From: Verrucomicrobiota bacterium
Lineage (GTDB): Bacteria > Verrucomicrobiota > Verrucomicrobiia > CAIQCK01
Reading direction: 5' to 3'
DNA length: 64,000 nt
Assembly (NCBI GenBank): GCA_016222825.1
Contig: JACRQF010000014.1
Coordinates: 310,001-374,000 of the forward strand
The translations under genes were made by a program, and so were the position numbers. The stretch's first letter is position 1; each line of letters starts with the position of its first letter. Below are positions 54,906-63,976 of the stretch, in pieces. Below the pieces are notes generated by a model, which searched no databases, had not been told where the DNA came from, and saw only the letters and a program-made list of their open reading frames with translations.

Positions 54906-57470
54906 TTATTTCTTGGCTGGCTTCTTCTTCACCGGTTCGAAGTCCACATCGGTGTCGCTTTTCTTGCCCGTGGCGCCGGCGGCTGCGGTCGCCGGGGCGG
55001 TGTCGCCGGCCAGCGGCGTGTTGAAGCGGTCCCACTCGTTGCGGGAGACGGCGGCGAATTTAACCGCGGTGTCCACGAAGCCGTCGGCGAGCGCCTGGTC
55101 GAGGCGCTGGGTCTGGGCAAACCAAGCGATGGCGACGTAGTTGGCGCCGTGAACGGCCTGATCGAGAGACGTGGCGAGCGTGTCGTAGGTGGTGAACAAA
55201 GCCACGACAGACGCGGGCGAGAGATCACGCCACGGCACCGGCTGGTCGGGGCGGTCCTTGGCAGAAACGACGATCTTGTCGGCATCAGCCTTGCCGACGC
55301 TGCCGATCAGCCGCGCATTGGCCCGAGTCGCGAGGTCGTTGCGGGCGTAGGGCGTCTTGGCAATGCCCTGGATGACCAGCGTCTTGAGCGCGGCCAGCCG
55401 CTTATAGACCAACGCACGATCCTCGGCTGCTTGCTTGACCGCTGGCGATTCCATCTTCTCAGCGGCGTCGGCGTAGGCTTTGGAGAGCGGCTCGAAGTTG
55501 CAGTCGTTGAGGGCGGTCTCCGCGGTCGCGTCCACCTGCTCCAGCGATTGCTTGTCGAGGACAAACCGCTCGCGGACCTTCCGGGCGTGCTCCAGGTCGG
55601 CCAGTTCTTTCGACTTGCCGGCGATGGCGCCGTCAATGGCGGCGAACGCCGGCTGGAGCAACGGATGCTTCACCTGCGTCTTGACGGCGGCGATCTTTTT
55701 ATACGCTTCCGCAGCCTTGTTGCCCGCGACGAGCTTCTGGGCTTCCTCGATGCCCCGGGTCTGCAGGTGGATTTGCGCCGCGATGGACTTCGCGTGCGGC
55801 TGGTAAAGCGTGACCCAGCGCGGGTCCAGATCCGTCCTGGCGGCGGCGTAGGCGTCGAACAACTTGGCGCAATCGGCCAGGCGACCCTCGGCCAGCGCCT
55901 GAACGCCGAGATAGAACTGTGCCAGGACCAGTGCGGCCGGCATCTGCTGTCTGAGCGAGGATTGGATCGCGTCGAGCTTGAAGCCGCCGTTGACCAACTG
56001 GCCGAGCAACGGGCCGAAACTCTCCTGGTTGATCTTCTCCGGCATAACGCCGATTTCCATCTTCTCGCCGGCGGTGGAGAACGCCTTCCGGGCGTCTTCC
56101 GGTTTGCCCAACAGAAACAGCGCGGCGCCGATCTGGCAGTCGAGGGTGCTCTGCCGCGCAGGGTCGTCGTTCAGCTTCTGCCGGGCCTTGCGGTAGGCGT
56201 CAATGGCCGGCTGGTATTTGCCGGCGACGAGGTTGTTGTCGGCGGCGTCCCAGAGGTCGAGCCAGCTCAATTCGGCGACGGTTTGTGCGGTCTGCTCTTG
56301 CGTGGACGCTTTGGCCTCAGCCGACGTGTCGCGGGAACGGAAAAGAATCTCGCGATACTTCCAGAAGAAATAACCGCACGCGATGCAAGCCGCCAGCAGG
56401 ACCACCGTGGCGACGACGCTCTTCCAGGAGCCGCTCGGCGCCTTGGGTTTGGCGACGACGACGCCCGCGCGCGCCTGCGGCTTGCGTTTCCTGTCCGCCA
56501 CCTCCCGCTGGTGGGCCACCGCGGCGCGCTTGGCCTCCTCCAGATCGTCTATCAGCTCCTCGTAGCTGGGATAGCGGTCCTCGCGGCTTTTGCGCAACAT
56601 GCAGCCGATGGCGTGCATCGTCTGGTCGCAGATGTCCGGCGCGAACGTCTTCAGCGACAACGCCGGCTCGCGGAGGTGCTTGAGCACCACCTCGGTCGCG
56701 GAGTTTGCCTCGAACGGCGCGCGGCCGGCCAGCGCGTGGAAAAGAGTGCCGCCGAGCGAATAGATGTCGCTGCGGAAATCCTCGCGCTCGCCGCTGAGTT
56801 TCTCCGGCGAGATGTAGTAAGGCGTGCCCCAGATGCCTTCCTCCTGCTTCTTCTCTTCCTCGGCGCCGGCAAACTGCGCCAGCCCGAAGTCCACGACCTT
56901 GGCCTGGCTTTCGGAGTTGAAAAGGATGTTGCCGGGCTTGATGTCGCGGTGAATGACGCCGCGTTGGTAGGCGGCCTTGAGCGCGGAGGCGACCTGGATG
57001 CCGATGTTGAGCACGTCCAGTTCCGCCACGCGCTTGTGCGTCTCGATCATGTGGTCGAGGCTGCCACCCTCCAGCAGTTCCATGACGATGTAATACTGGC
57101 CGTTGGCCTCGTCGGTCTGGCCGAAGCTGAGGATTTGCGCGATGTTCGGGTGGTTCAACGAAGCGGCGGCGCGCGCCTCGCGGGTGAAATCGGCGACGAA
57201 CTGCGCGTTGGCGGCCAGTTCCTTCTTCATCAGTTTGACCGCGACGAACCGTTGCAGTGTCGAGTCGAACGCCTTATAGACCGTGCCCATGCCGCCGCTG
57301 CCTATCGGATTCAGAAGCTGATAATTGCCGATGACCATCGGCACGAGCAGCTTGGTGTTGCACGACGGGCAAAAGACTCGGCTGAACGCCGGCACTTCCG
57401 TCACGTCCAGATGCTGGCCGCAATTGGAGCAGGCGATCTTGATCTGTTTCTTTGGTGCTGGTTCAGACAT
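54906..57470 (-). CDS. transmembrane Ser/Thr protein kinase with N-terminal zinc ribbon
   Basis: The 854-residue protein begins with a zinc ribbon (Cys14, Cys17, Cys34, Cys37). The kinase domain follows from about residue 50: IGSGGMGTVYKAFD, Lys79 in VAVKLMKK, VIHRDIKPGNILFN and VVDFGLAQF are all intact. Around residues 350-372 a transmembrane helix (VVATVVLLAACIACGYFFW) is followed by a long, helical, TPR-like extracytoplasmic part rich in Ala. The tail is Lys-rich (EPVKKKPAKK). It resembles PknB-type kinases of PVC bacteria. The start at 57470 (MSEPAPKK) is 130 bases from the divergent ABC gene. Targets are unknown. Confidence 0.85.
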   Translation of the reverse strand: MSEPAPKKQIKIACSNCGQHLDVTEVPAFSRVFCPSCNTKLLVPMVIGNYQLLNPIGSGGMGTVYKAFDSTLQRFVAVKLMKKELAANAQFVADFTREARAAASLNHPNIAQILSFGQTDEANGQYYIVMELLEGGSLDHMIETHKRVAELDVLNIGIQVASALKAAYQRGVIHRDIKPGNILFNSESQAKVVDFGLAQFAGAEEEKKQEEGIWGTPYYISPEKLSGEREDFRSDIYSLGGTLFHALAGRAPFEANSATEVVLKHLREPALSLKTFAPDICDQTMHAIGCMLRKSREDRYPSYEELIDDLEEAKRAAVAHQREVADRKRKPQARAGVVVAKPKAPSGSWKSVVATVVLLAACIACGYFFWKYREILFRSRDTSAEAKASTQEQTAQTVAELSWLDLWDAADNNLVAGKYQPAIDAYRKARQKLNDDPARQSTLDCQIGAALFLLGKPEDARKAFSTAGEKMEIGVMPEKINQESFGPLLGQLVNGGFKLDAIQSSLRQQMPAALVLAQFYLGVQALAEGRLADCAKLFDAYAAARTDLDPRWVTLYQPHAKSIAAQIHLQTRGIEEAQKLVAGNKAAEAYKKIAAVKTQVKHPLLQPAFAAIDGAIAGKSKELADLEHARKVRERFVLDKQSLEQVDATAETALNDCNFEPLSKAYADAAEKMESPAVKQAAEDRALVYKRLAALKTLVIQGIAKTPYARNDLATRANARLIGSVGKADADKIVVSAKDRPDQPVPWRDLSPASVVALFTTYDTLATSLDQAVHGANYVAIAWFAQTQRLDQALADGFVDTAVKFAAVSRNEWDRFNTPLAGDTAPATAAAGATGKKSDTDVDFEPVKKKPAKK

Positions 57471-57599
57471 AACCCGTTGATTTGTAGCACGGGCCGGCCC
57501 GCCGCCGCAAATGTAAAGCCGCCACCGCCCGCCGCCGCGGGACGAAGGGGCAAATCGGCGCTTTGGAGTTTCCCGGCGGCCTGCTAAACTTGGCGCGAC

Positions 57600-58289
57600 A
57601 TGGATCAGGCGATCGTTCAAATCCGCGAGCTGTCGAAACTCTACCGGCACGGCGATATCGAGGTGGTGGCGCTCAACAGCATCTCGCTCGACATCGGCCG
57701 CGGCGAGTTTGTCGCGCTGATGGGGCCGAGCGGATCGGGCAAGAGCACGCTGCTACACATCATCGCGGGCATTGACCGCCCCACCAGCGGCCGTTGCGTT
57801 GTCGAGGGCACCGACGTCAGCGAGTTGGGCGAAACGGCGCTGGCGGCGTGGCGCAAGCAGCACGTCGGCTTCGTCTTCCAGACGTTCAACCTCATTCCCG
57901 TGTTGACGGCTTTTGAGAACGTGGAGCTGCCGCTGCTCTTGACCGGCCTGTCGGGACGCGAACGGCGGGATCACGTGGAGGCGGCACTGGAACTGGTCGG
58001 CCTCGCAGACCGGATGAAGCACCTGCCGCGGCAGCTTTCCGGCGGCCAGGAACAGCGCGTGGCCATCGCCCGGGCGCTGGTGACCGACCCGACGCTGCTG
58101 GTGGCCGATGAGCCGACCGGCAATCTTGATGCGCATTCCGCCGCCGAGGTGCTGGGGCTGCTGCAAACACTCAACAGCGCCGCCGGCAAAACGGTTGTCA
58201 TGGTGACGCACGATCCGAAGGCCGCGGCGCACGCGAAACGGATGGTTCACTTGGAGAAGGGAGAGTTGTTGAACGGAGGTGGCTCCTGA
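57600..58289 (+). CDS. ABC transporter ATPase, MacB/LolD type
   Basis: A 229-residue ATPase with Walker A GPSGSGKS, Q-loop VFQTFNLIPVLTAFENVELPL (typical of MacB/LolD), the signature LSGGQEQRVAIARAL, Walker B LLVADEPTGNLD and the switch His in MVTHDPKAA. It works with the two FtsX-type permeases and the membrane-fusion protein that follow, probably to export a substrate or to do mechanical work at the envelope. Confidence 0.9.
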   Translation: MDQAIVQIRELSKLYRHGDIEVVALNSISLDIGRGEFVALMGPSGSGKSTLLHIIAGIDRPTSGRCVVEGTDVSELGETALAAWRKQHVGFVFQTFNLIPVLTAFENVELPLLLTGLSGRERRDHVEAALELVGLADRMKHLPRQLSGGQEQRVAIARALVTDPTLLVADEPTGNLDAHSAAEVLGLLQTLNSAAGKTVVMVTHDPKAAAHAKRMVHLEKGELLNGGGS

Positions 58290-58295
58290 AACCTG

Positions 58296-58349
58296 ATTCG
58301 TAATTCGTAATACGTAAGGGTTGTTTCCGAATTGCGCATTACGCATTAC
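58296..58349. repeat. imperfect inverted repeat of CGTAATTCG/CGCATTACG units
   Basis: The gap between the ATPase and the first permease reads ATTCGTAATTCGTAATACG at 58296-58314 and ATTGCGCATTACGCATTAC at 58331-58349. These can pair imperfectly around a 16-base loop. The same kind of repeat is found at 44651-44730. It interrupts an otherwise tight operon. Confidence 0.65.
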
Positions 58350-58355
58350 TTCCCC

Positions 58356-59495
58356 ATGACCATCCCCGGCTTCATCCTGCGCAACGCGCTCCGCAACAAG
58401 CGGCGGCTCACGCTCACCGTGCTGAGCGTGGCGCTGAGCTTGTTCCTCTTCACCGTCCTCCAGACGGCGTTGCGGGAGCTCTCGCAGCCGCAGGTGACGG
58501 AACAGTCGGCGTTGCGGCTCATCACGCGGCACAAGGTCTCCCTCGCCAGCGTCCTGCCGCTGAAATACCAGTCCCGCATCGCGCGCGTGCCGGGCGTCAA
58601 GCGCGTGTCGCGGCTCACGTGGTTCGGCGGCATCTACATTGACGAGAGCAACTTCTTCGCGCAGTTCGGCTGCGACGCCAACGCGCTGTTCGACATCCTC
58701 ACCGAGGTGACGACCGACCCGGAGCAGGTCGCGGCGTTCAAGAAGGAGAAGACTGCCTGCATGGTCGGCATCAAGACGATGAACCGCTTCGGCTGGAAGG
58801 TCGGCCAGAAGATCACGTTGCGCGGCACGATTTACCCGGCCAACCTGGAGTTGACGATCCGCGGCGTCTATCACGGCGGCATTGACGAAACCAACCTCTT
58901 CTTCCACCACGAATACCTCGACGAAGCGACCGGTTGGCGCGTCGTCGGCTGCTACTGGATTCAAGCCGCCAACGCCGACGCGGTGGCGGACATCATCCAG
59001 CGCGTGGACGCGATGTTCAGCAGCAGCGCCGCCGAGACGAAGACGGAAACCGAGCGCGCGTTCCAGCTCACGTTCCTGTCGTGGTTCGGCAACGTCAAAC
59101 TTCTCATCGGCTCCATCTGCACCGTCATCGTCTTCACCATGATGCTGGTGACGGCCAGCACGATGAGCATGGCCATCCGCGAGCGGACACGGGAAATCGC
59201 CGTGCTCAAGGCTCTCGGCTACAACGGCGGCCAGATCTTCGGCCTCATCCTCGCCGAGTCGTTCGCGCTGGCGCTGGTCGGCGGGTTGATCGGCTGCGTT
59301 GGCACGTGGTTCCTCGCACAAAACGTGGACATGTATGTGCTCTCGCACGGCTTCTTCGTGAAGTTCGAGGTCACGCCGCACATCGTCTCGGCGGGCCTGC
59401 TCATCGCGACGGCAATGGGCGTGGTGAGTTGTCTCGCGCCTGCGGTGGCGAGCGTTCGCGCCAGCGTGCTGGATGGATTGAGAGAATTGGACTGA
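58356..59495 (+). CDS. FtsX/MacB-type ABC transporter permease 1
   Basis: A 379-residue membrane protein with one N-terminal helix (RRLTLTVLSVALSLFLFTVLQ), a large extracytoplasmic domain and three C-terminal helices (SICTVIVFTMMLVTASTMSM, GLILAESFALALVGGLIGC, IVSAGLLIATAMGVVSCLAPA). The cytoplasmic motif RTREIAVLKALGYNGGQIF is typical of FtsX-like permeases. The start at 58356 (MTIPGFILRNALRNKRR) fits the family; the longer frame to 58332 crosses the repeat. It pairs with the following permease. Confidence 0.88.
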   Translation: MTIPGFILRNALRNKRRLTLTVLSVALSLFLFTVLQTALRELSQPQVTEQSALRLITRHKVSLASVLPLKYQSRIARVPGVKRVSRLTWFGGIYIDESNFFAQFGCDANALFDILTEVTTDPEQVAAFKKEKTACMVGIKTMNRFGWKVGQKITLRGTIYPANLELTIRGVYHGGIDETNLFFHHEYLDEATGWRVVGCYWIQAANADAVADIIQRVDAMFSSSAAETKTETERAFQLTFLSWFGNVKLLIGSICTVIVFTMMLVTASTMSMAIRERTREIAVLKALGYNGGQIFGLILAESFALALVGGLIGCVGTWFLAQNVDMYVLSHGFFVKFEVTPHIVSAGLLIATAMGVVSCLAPAVASVRASVLDGLRELD

Positions 59496-59498
59496 GTC

Positions 59499-60659
59499 AT
59501 GGCCATCCCGCTCAAATACAACCTCCGCAACCTGCGCGTGCGCTGGCGCTCGACGATTGCCACCGCGCTCGGCATCGCGTTGACGGTGGCGGTGTTCGTG
59601 ATGGTGATGGCGCTCGCCCGCGGACTCAAGGCCACCTACGTCAACACCGGCGACGCCCGCAACCTGCTCGTCATGCGCAAAGGCTCCACCGCCGAGTCCT
59701 CCAGCCAGATCGAGCGCAGCAAGGTGCTCCGGTTCAAGTATCACGACGAAATCGCCCGCAACGAGCGCGGTGACCCGGTAGCATCGCCGGAGATCATCGT
59801 GCTCATCCAGCTCGACCGCATTGACGGCGGCAACGCCAACGTCCTTGTGCGCGGCATCGGGCCCATCGGCCTCGAATTACGCCCCAACGTGAAGCTCGTC
59901 GAAGGCCGCCTCTTCCAGCCGGGCCTGGCCGAGTGCATCGTCAGCCGCAAGATCGCCGCGCGGTTCGCCCACTGCCGCGTCGGCGAGACGTTCCGCGCCG
60001 GCAAGCGCACATGGCGCGTCGCCGGCATCTTTGACGCGACCAAGACCACCTACGAATCCGAAATCTGGACCGACGCCGACGAAGTGCGCGAGGCGTTCAG
60101 CCGGTCGTTCTACGGCTCGGTGCTGCTGCGTCCGACCGACGAGGCTGCCGGCGCGGCGCTCATCAAGCGGCTGGAGGTGAACAAGGACCTCTTCGTGCGC
60201 GTGCTGCCGGAGTCGGAGTATTACAAGGAACAGACGAAGAACGCCGGGCCGATCCAGTTCATGGGCGGGTTTCTGGCGATCATCATGAGCATCGGCGCGG
60301 CGTTCGCGGCGATGAACACGATGTATGCCGCCGTCGGCGCGCGCACGCGCGAGATCGGCACGCTGCGGGTGCTCGGCTTCCGTCGCCGCGACATCTACCT
60401 GTCGTTCCTGCTCGAATCGGTGCTGCTGGCGCTGGTCGGCGGCGGGCTCGGCTGCCTCGCCTCGCTGCCGATCAACGGCCTCGCCACCGGCACGATGAGC
60501 TGGACGACGTTCTCCGAGGTGGCGTTCGAGTTTCGCATCACCGGCGAGCTGCTGCTGAAGGGCATGACCTTCGCCGTGGTGATGGGCGTGCTCGGCGGAC
60601 TGCTGCCCGCCCGCGTCGCCGCCCAGAAGCCCGTGCTGGATGCGTTGCGCTCCGTCTGA
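59499..60659 (+). CDS. FtsX/MacB-type ABC transporter permease 2
   Basis: A 386-residue permease with the same 1+3 helix layout as its neighbour. The N-terminal helix is in RSTIATALGIALTVAVFVMVMALARG, and the C-terminal part has ARTREIGTLRVLGFRRRDIYLSFLLES. It starts 3 bases after the first permease stop, so the two probably form a heterodimer powered by the ATPase. Confidence 0.88.
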   Translation: MAIPLKYNLRNLRVRWRSTIATALGIALTVAVFVMVMALARGLKATYVNTGDARNLLVMRKGSTAESSSQIERSKVLRFKYHDEIARNERGDPVASPEIIVLIQLDRIDGGNANVLVRGIGPIGLELRPNVKLVEGRLFQPGLAECIVSRKIAARFAHCRVGETFRAGKRTWRVAGIFDATKTTYESEIWTDADEVREAFSRSFYGSVLLRPTDEAAGAALIKRLEVNKDLFVRVLPESEYYKEQTKNAGPIQFMGGFLAIIMSIGAAFAAMNTMYAAVGARTREIGTLRVLGFRRRDIYLSFLLESVLLALVGGGLGCLASLPINGLATGTMSWTTFSEVAFEFRITGELLLKGMTFAVVMGVLGGLLPARVAAQKPVLDALRSV

Positions 60660-60690
60660 AAATGGTTCACAATCCACCCGACATCGAAAC

Positions 60691-61686
60691 ATGAGTTCAC
60701 CGTCACAAAAAGGACCGCCGGCGCTGAGCCGGCTGCCGATAGCGCCGGAGAAGAAGTCGCGGCGCAAAGCCGGACCGTTGATGCTCTTCTTGCTCGTCGT
60801 GCTGGTCGTCGCGGCCATCGGCGGCGTGTTTGTGTTCACGACGAACGACCGCGGCAGCCTCCTCCTCCCGAAGAAGACCGAGCCGGCGCCCGGCCAGACC
60901 GTGACGCAACCACCCGCGCCGCCGAAACCCGGCGACGTCGTGCTCACCGTCAGCGGCTACATCATCCCGCGCGAACGCATCGAGCTCAGCCCGCGGTTCC
61001 AGGCGATGGTGAAATGGATCGGCGTTCGTAAAGGCGACCTCGTCAAGAAGGACGACGTCATCGTCCGGCTCGATGACGCCGAATACCGCGCCAAGCTCCT
61101 CGAAGCCGAGGGCAATCTCGCCCGCGCCCAGGCCGACCTCGCCAACGCCGAGGCCAACCTCAAGCGCCAGCAGGCGCTCTCCAGCCGGAACATCGAGAGC
61201 GAGCGCGCCCTCGACGACGCCCGCCGCGCCCGCGACGTGGCCCTCGCGCAGATCACCTGCGCCAAGGGCCAGATCGCCCAAGCGCAGAACTACGTGGACT
61301 GGTGCGTCATCCGCGCGCCGATCAGCGGCACGATTCTGGAAAAGCTGGTCGAAGCGGACGAACTGGTCACGCCGATGACCTTCGGCGGCACGCGTGGGCC
61401 GAGCACCGCGCTCGTCTCGATGGCCGACCTCAACGACCTGCAAGTGGAGATAGACCTCAACGAAGCCGACCTCGCGAAGATCCATCTCAAACAACGCTGC
61501 CGCATCAGCCCCGAAGCCTATCCCGACAAACGCTACGGCGGCTACGTCGCCGAGATCGCGCCGGAGGCCAACCGCCAAAAAGGCACGCTCCAGATCAAAG
61601 TCCAGGTCGAGCAGCCCGACCACTTCATGACCCCGGAGCTGTCCGCCAAGGTGGACTTCATCCGCGCCGCCATCGCCCGTCAGTGA
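60691..61686 (+). CDS. HlyD/MacA-like membrane-fusion protein
   Basis: A 331-residue protein with one transmembrane helix (LMLFLLVVLVVAAIGGVFVF) and a barrel-sandwich hybrid with a helical hairpin: VKWIGVRKGDLVKKDDVIVRLDDAEYRAKL, alanine-rich coil, VDWCVIRAPISGTILEKLVEADELV. A Pro-rich spacer separates the membrane helix from the hybrid domain. The start at 60691 (MSSPSQKG) is 31 bases after the permease stop; the longer frame overlaps it. It forms the periplasmic adaptor of the exporter. No outer-membrane partner is encoded here. Confidence 0.88.
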   Translation: MSSPSQKGPPALSRLPIAPEKKSRRKAGPLMLFLLVVLVVAAIGGVFVFTTNDRGSLLLPKKTEPAPGQTVTQPPAPPKPGDVVLTVSGYIIPRERIELSPRFQAMVKWIGVRKGDLVKKDDVIVRLDDAEYRAKLLEAEGNLARAQADLANAEANLKRQQALSSRNIESERALDDARRARDVALAQITCAKGQIAQAQNYVDWCVIRAPISGTILEKLVEADELVTPMTFGGTRGPSTALVSMADLNDLQVEIDLNEADLAKIHLKQRCRISPEAYPDKRYGGYVAEIAPEANRQKGTLQIKVQVEQPDHFMTPELSAKVDFIRAAIARQ

Positions 61687-61706
61687 CCGTCAACGGACTC
61701 AAGACC

Positions 61707-61973
61707 ATGAAGATTCTGAAACAGCCGCAGCAAATCACCCTCTACTCCCGGCCGATGTGCGGCTGGTGCCAGGAGGCCAAGGCTTGGCTCGACGAGCGCG
61801 GTTGGAAATACACGGTCTGCAACACGGGCGTTGATCAGGCCGCGCGGCAGAAGGCGATTGACCTCAGCGGCCAGACGCTCGTGCCCGTGATCGAGGTGGA
61901 CGGATTGGTGCTCGGTGACTTCGACACCGGCCAGCTCGAAACGTTTCTGCGGCAGCACGGCTATCTGGAGTGA
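61707..61973 (+). CDS. glutaredoxin-like protein
   Basis: An 88-residue thioredoxin-fold protein with the redox motif CGWC at 18-21 (LYSRPMCGWCQEAK) and the cis-Pro loop LVPVIEVDG. The start at 61707 (MKILKQPQQ) is 20 bases after the membrane-fusion gene, so it may be cotranscribed with the exporter. It likely reduces protein or glutathione disulfides, NrdH-like or classic Grx. The CGWC motif is unusual; glutaredoxins normally have CPYC. Confidence 0.82.
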   Translation: MKILKQPQQITLYSRPMCGWCQEAKAWLDERGWKYTVCNTGVDQAARQKAIDLSGQTLVPVIEVDGLVLGDFDTGQLETFLRQHGYLE

Positions 61974-62105
61974 CGCCGCCCGCGGACTCGCTTGCCCGAT
62001 GTTTCGCCTGCTCCCGTCGCGCTGACTCCACTTTTCTTGACTCTCCGCGACAGCGTGGTAGCGTGCCCACCTGTTTTTCCAACCGAGTTTCAGCCGAGAG
62101 ATCTT

Positions 62106-63890
62106 ATGCCAGCGAAGCGAAGCAAGACGCGAAGACCAGCACGGAAGAGTTCAGGACAGGGAAAGAAATCGAAGGTTCCCGATGCCGTGCAGGGCGTTCT
62201 CAAGGAAATCTTCGCCCGCACGCGCACGCCGGAGTTCGAGCGTTACCTGCGGAACCTCATCGTCGAGATTTGCCGGTTCAACACGACGCCGAACGCGGAC
62301 GTGTCCGTCATGCGCGCGGCAGAGGATGGCTGCTTCCGCATCCTGGAGCGCGAACTGGGCGGCATTCACTTTGACGGCGCGCGGATCGAGCGGCGAGCGA
62401 TCAATCCCGTCATCAAATCGCATCCGAATTATTCGCTGCTCCACTTCACCAAGACGCCACAGCGGCCGGAAGGCCTGACGCCGGAGGAAACTTACGCCGG
62501 CCGCGGCAACCTGCTCTACGTCATTCCCGGCTCTGGCGGTGGTGCTGGCCAGTCGGTGGCGGTGAACAGCCACGTGGATGTCGTCGCGCCGTATTTCCCG
62601 CCGCGCGCCGAGGGCAGGCTCGTCCACGGTCGCGGCTCGGCCGACGACAAAGGGCCGACGATCTGCGCTGTCGCCGCGCTGAAAGTGCTCTCCGAGGTCA
62701 TGGCCAAGGCGGGACTGAAGTGGAAGAAGAACGTCGTGATGATGGCCGTCGTCGAGGAGGAGACCGGCGGCAACGGTTCGCTCTCGCTGGCGCTGGATCG
62801 GGAGCTGAAGAAGCTCTACGACAGCATGATCGTGCTGGAGATCACCAACCTCAAGCTCCATCCCGCCAACCGCGGCGCGGTCTGGTATCGCGCCGACTTG
62901 AAGAAGGTCGAGGGCGCGTCGCTGTTCGAGATGGCGGCTTTCGTGAACGAGGAGATGGAGAAGGAAGGCGCTGCCATCCGCGCCGAGAGCCGACACGACC
63001 TTTTCCCGCAGCGACCCGTGCAGACCTGCCACGGCATCATTGGCTCCTTTGGCGAGCATCCGAGCCGCATCTGCGGCGGGGTGAGCTTCAGCATTCAGTT
63101 CGACACCGCGCCGAGCAAGAAGACCGAACTGCTCGTGCGCGATTGTCTCGACGTCGGTCTCGCCGCCTACACCGGCCTCTACGGTGACAAGAGCAAGGTC
63201 GTCGAGGCTGCCACCGGCAAACCGATGGTGCCGGTCCATTATGATTTCGCCCGCAGCGGCAACGGCTTCGTCGTAACCGTCCATGGCGCAACCGGCCACA
63301 TGGGCGCGATCCGCGAGCGCGATGGCGCAATCACGAAGATGGCGCATCTCGTCCGCAGCCTCGCGCAGTCGCGGTTGAGGATTGAAGCCGTGGCCGACGG
63401 CGCGATGCGGCTGGAACTGGGCGGCAAGCCTTACGGCGATGTGTTGGTGCTCGAAGGTGGCCAGGGCTTTGTGCCGACTCACCACATCAACGAAGTCATG
63501 GATCGCATGCGCCGGGCGGCGCAGCGCGGAGCCGAGACTTATCTGCGACGGCTCGGCCGGCTGGAACGCGGCGAGGACGTGGTGCGAGTCACCTACGAGA
63601 AGCTCCACAACGTCGCATTCGACGGCGACCCGGATTCGCCCGCCATGCGCAACGCCATCAGCGCGGCCAAGGAGACCGGCATCTGGAAAGACGAGCCGAT
63701 CCTTGGGTGGACGGTGTCGTGCGACGCGCGGCTCTTCGCCACCGAATATCCCGGCATGCCCGTGGTGACCTTTGGTCCCGGCACGCTGGCCCACGCACAC
63801 TCCGATCAGGAGCAAATCGCGCTCGATGAAGCGCGCGCCGCGGTGGAATTTCTGGCGATGTTCCTCTTGAAACAAACCGGCACCGTCTGA
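62106..63890 (+). CDS. M20-family metallopeptidase/deacylase
   Basis: A 594-residue hydrolase with a basic leader (MPAKRSKTRRPARKSSGQGKK, first 20 residues informative only for charge). Metal-binding residues include His and Asp in VNSHVDVVAPYF near 156, DDKGPT after GRGSADD, Glu-Glu in EEETGGN near 218, and a closing His in LAHAHSDQEQI. The order fits M20 dipeptidases/deacylases, but the chain is longer than the usual 400-480 residues. The start at 62106 is the first ATG after an upstream non-coding stretch. It stands alone, with a repeat after it. Confidence 0.85.
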   Translation: MPAKRSKTRRPARKSSGQGKKSKVPDAVQGVLKEIFARTRTPEFERYLRNLIVEICRFNTTPNADVSVMRAAEDGCFRILERELGGIHFDGARIERRAINPVIKSHPNYSLLHFTKTPQRPEGLTPEETYAGRGNLLYVIPGSGGGAGQSVAVNSHVDVVAPYFPPRAEGRLVHGRGSADDKGPTICAVAALKVLSEVMAKAGLKWKKNVVMMAVVEEETGGNGSLSLALDRELKKLYDSMIVLEITNLKLHPANRGAVWYRADLKKVEGASLFEMAAFVNEEMEKEGAAIRAESRHDLFPQRPVQTCHGIIGSFGEHPSRICGGVSFSIQFDTAPSKKTELLVRDCLDVGLAAYTGLYGDKSKVVEAATGKPMVPVHYDFARSGNGFVVTVHGATGHMGAIRERDGAITKMAHLVRSLAQSRLRIEAVADGAMRLELGGKPYGDVLVLEGGQGFVPTHHINEVMDRMRRAAQRGAETYLRRLGRLERGEDVVRVTYEKLHNVAFDGDPDSPAMRNAISAAKETGIWKDEPILGWTVSCDARLFATEYPGMPVVTFGPGTLAHAHSDQEQIALDEARAAVEFLAMFLLKQTGTV

Positions 63891-63910
63891 CCAAAGGAAA
63901 ACGGCTCAAT

Positions 63911-63960
63911 GGCAAAATCATGGTTGGCAAGATCAAGATTTTGCCCCACATGATTTTGCC
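63911..63960. repeat. 12-bp inverted repeat with nested copies (GGCAAAATCATG)
   Basis: GGCAAAATCATG at 63911-63922 pairs exactly with CATGATTTTGCC at 63949-63960. Between them a second imperfect dyad (GGCAAGATC and GATTTTGCC) repeats the same theme. It follows the M20 gene stop and could terminate it, although the nested units look like an interspersed repeat. Confidence 0.7.
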
Positions 63961-63976
63961 TTAAACAAAACCTGCT

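Noticed and set aside
55149..57587. 812-residue open frame opposite the kinase
   Set aside because: The kinase on the other strand has all catalytic motifs; this frame has none.
57753..59744. 663-residue minus-strand frame across the ABC genes
   Set aside because: It spans two genes with strong family signatures on the other strand and the repeat gap between them.
62151..63875. 574-residue minus-strand frame opposite the M20 peptidase
   Set aside because: Shadow of an M20 frame with intact metal-binding residues.
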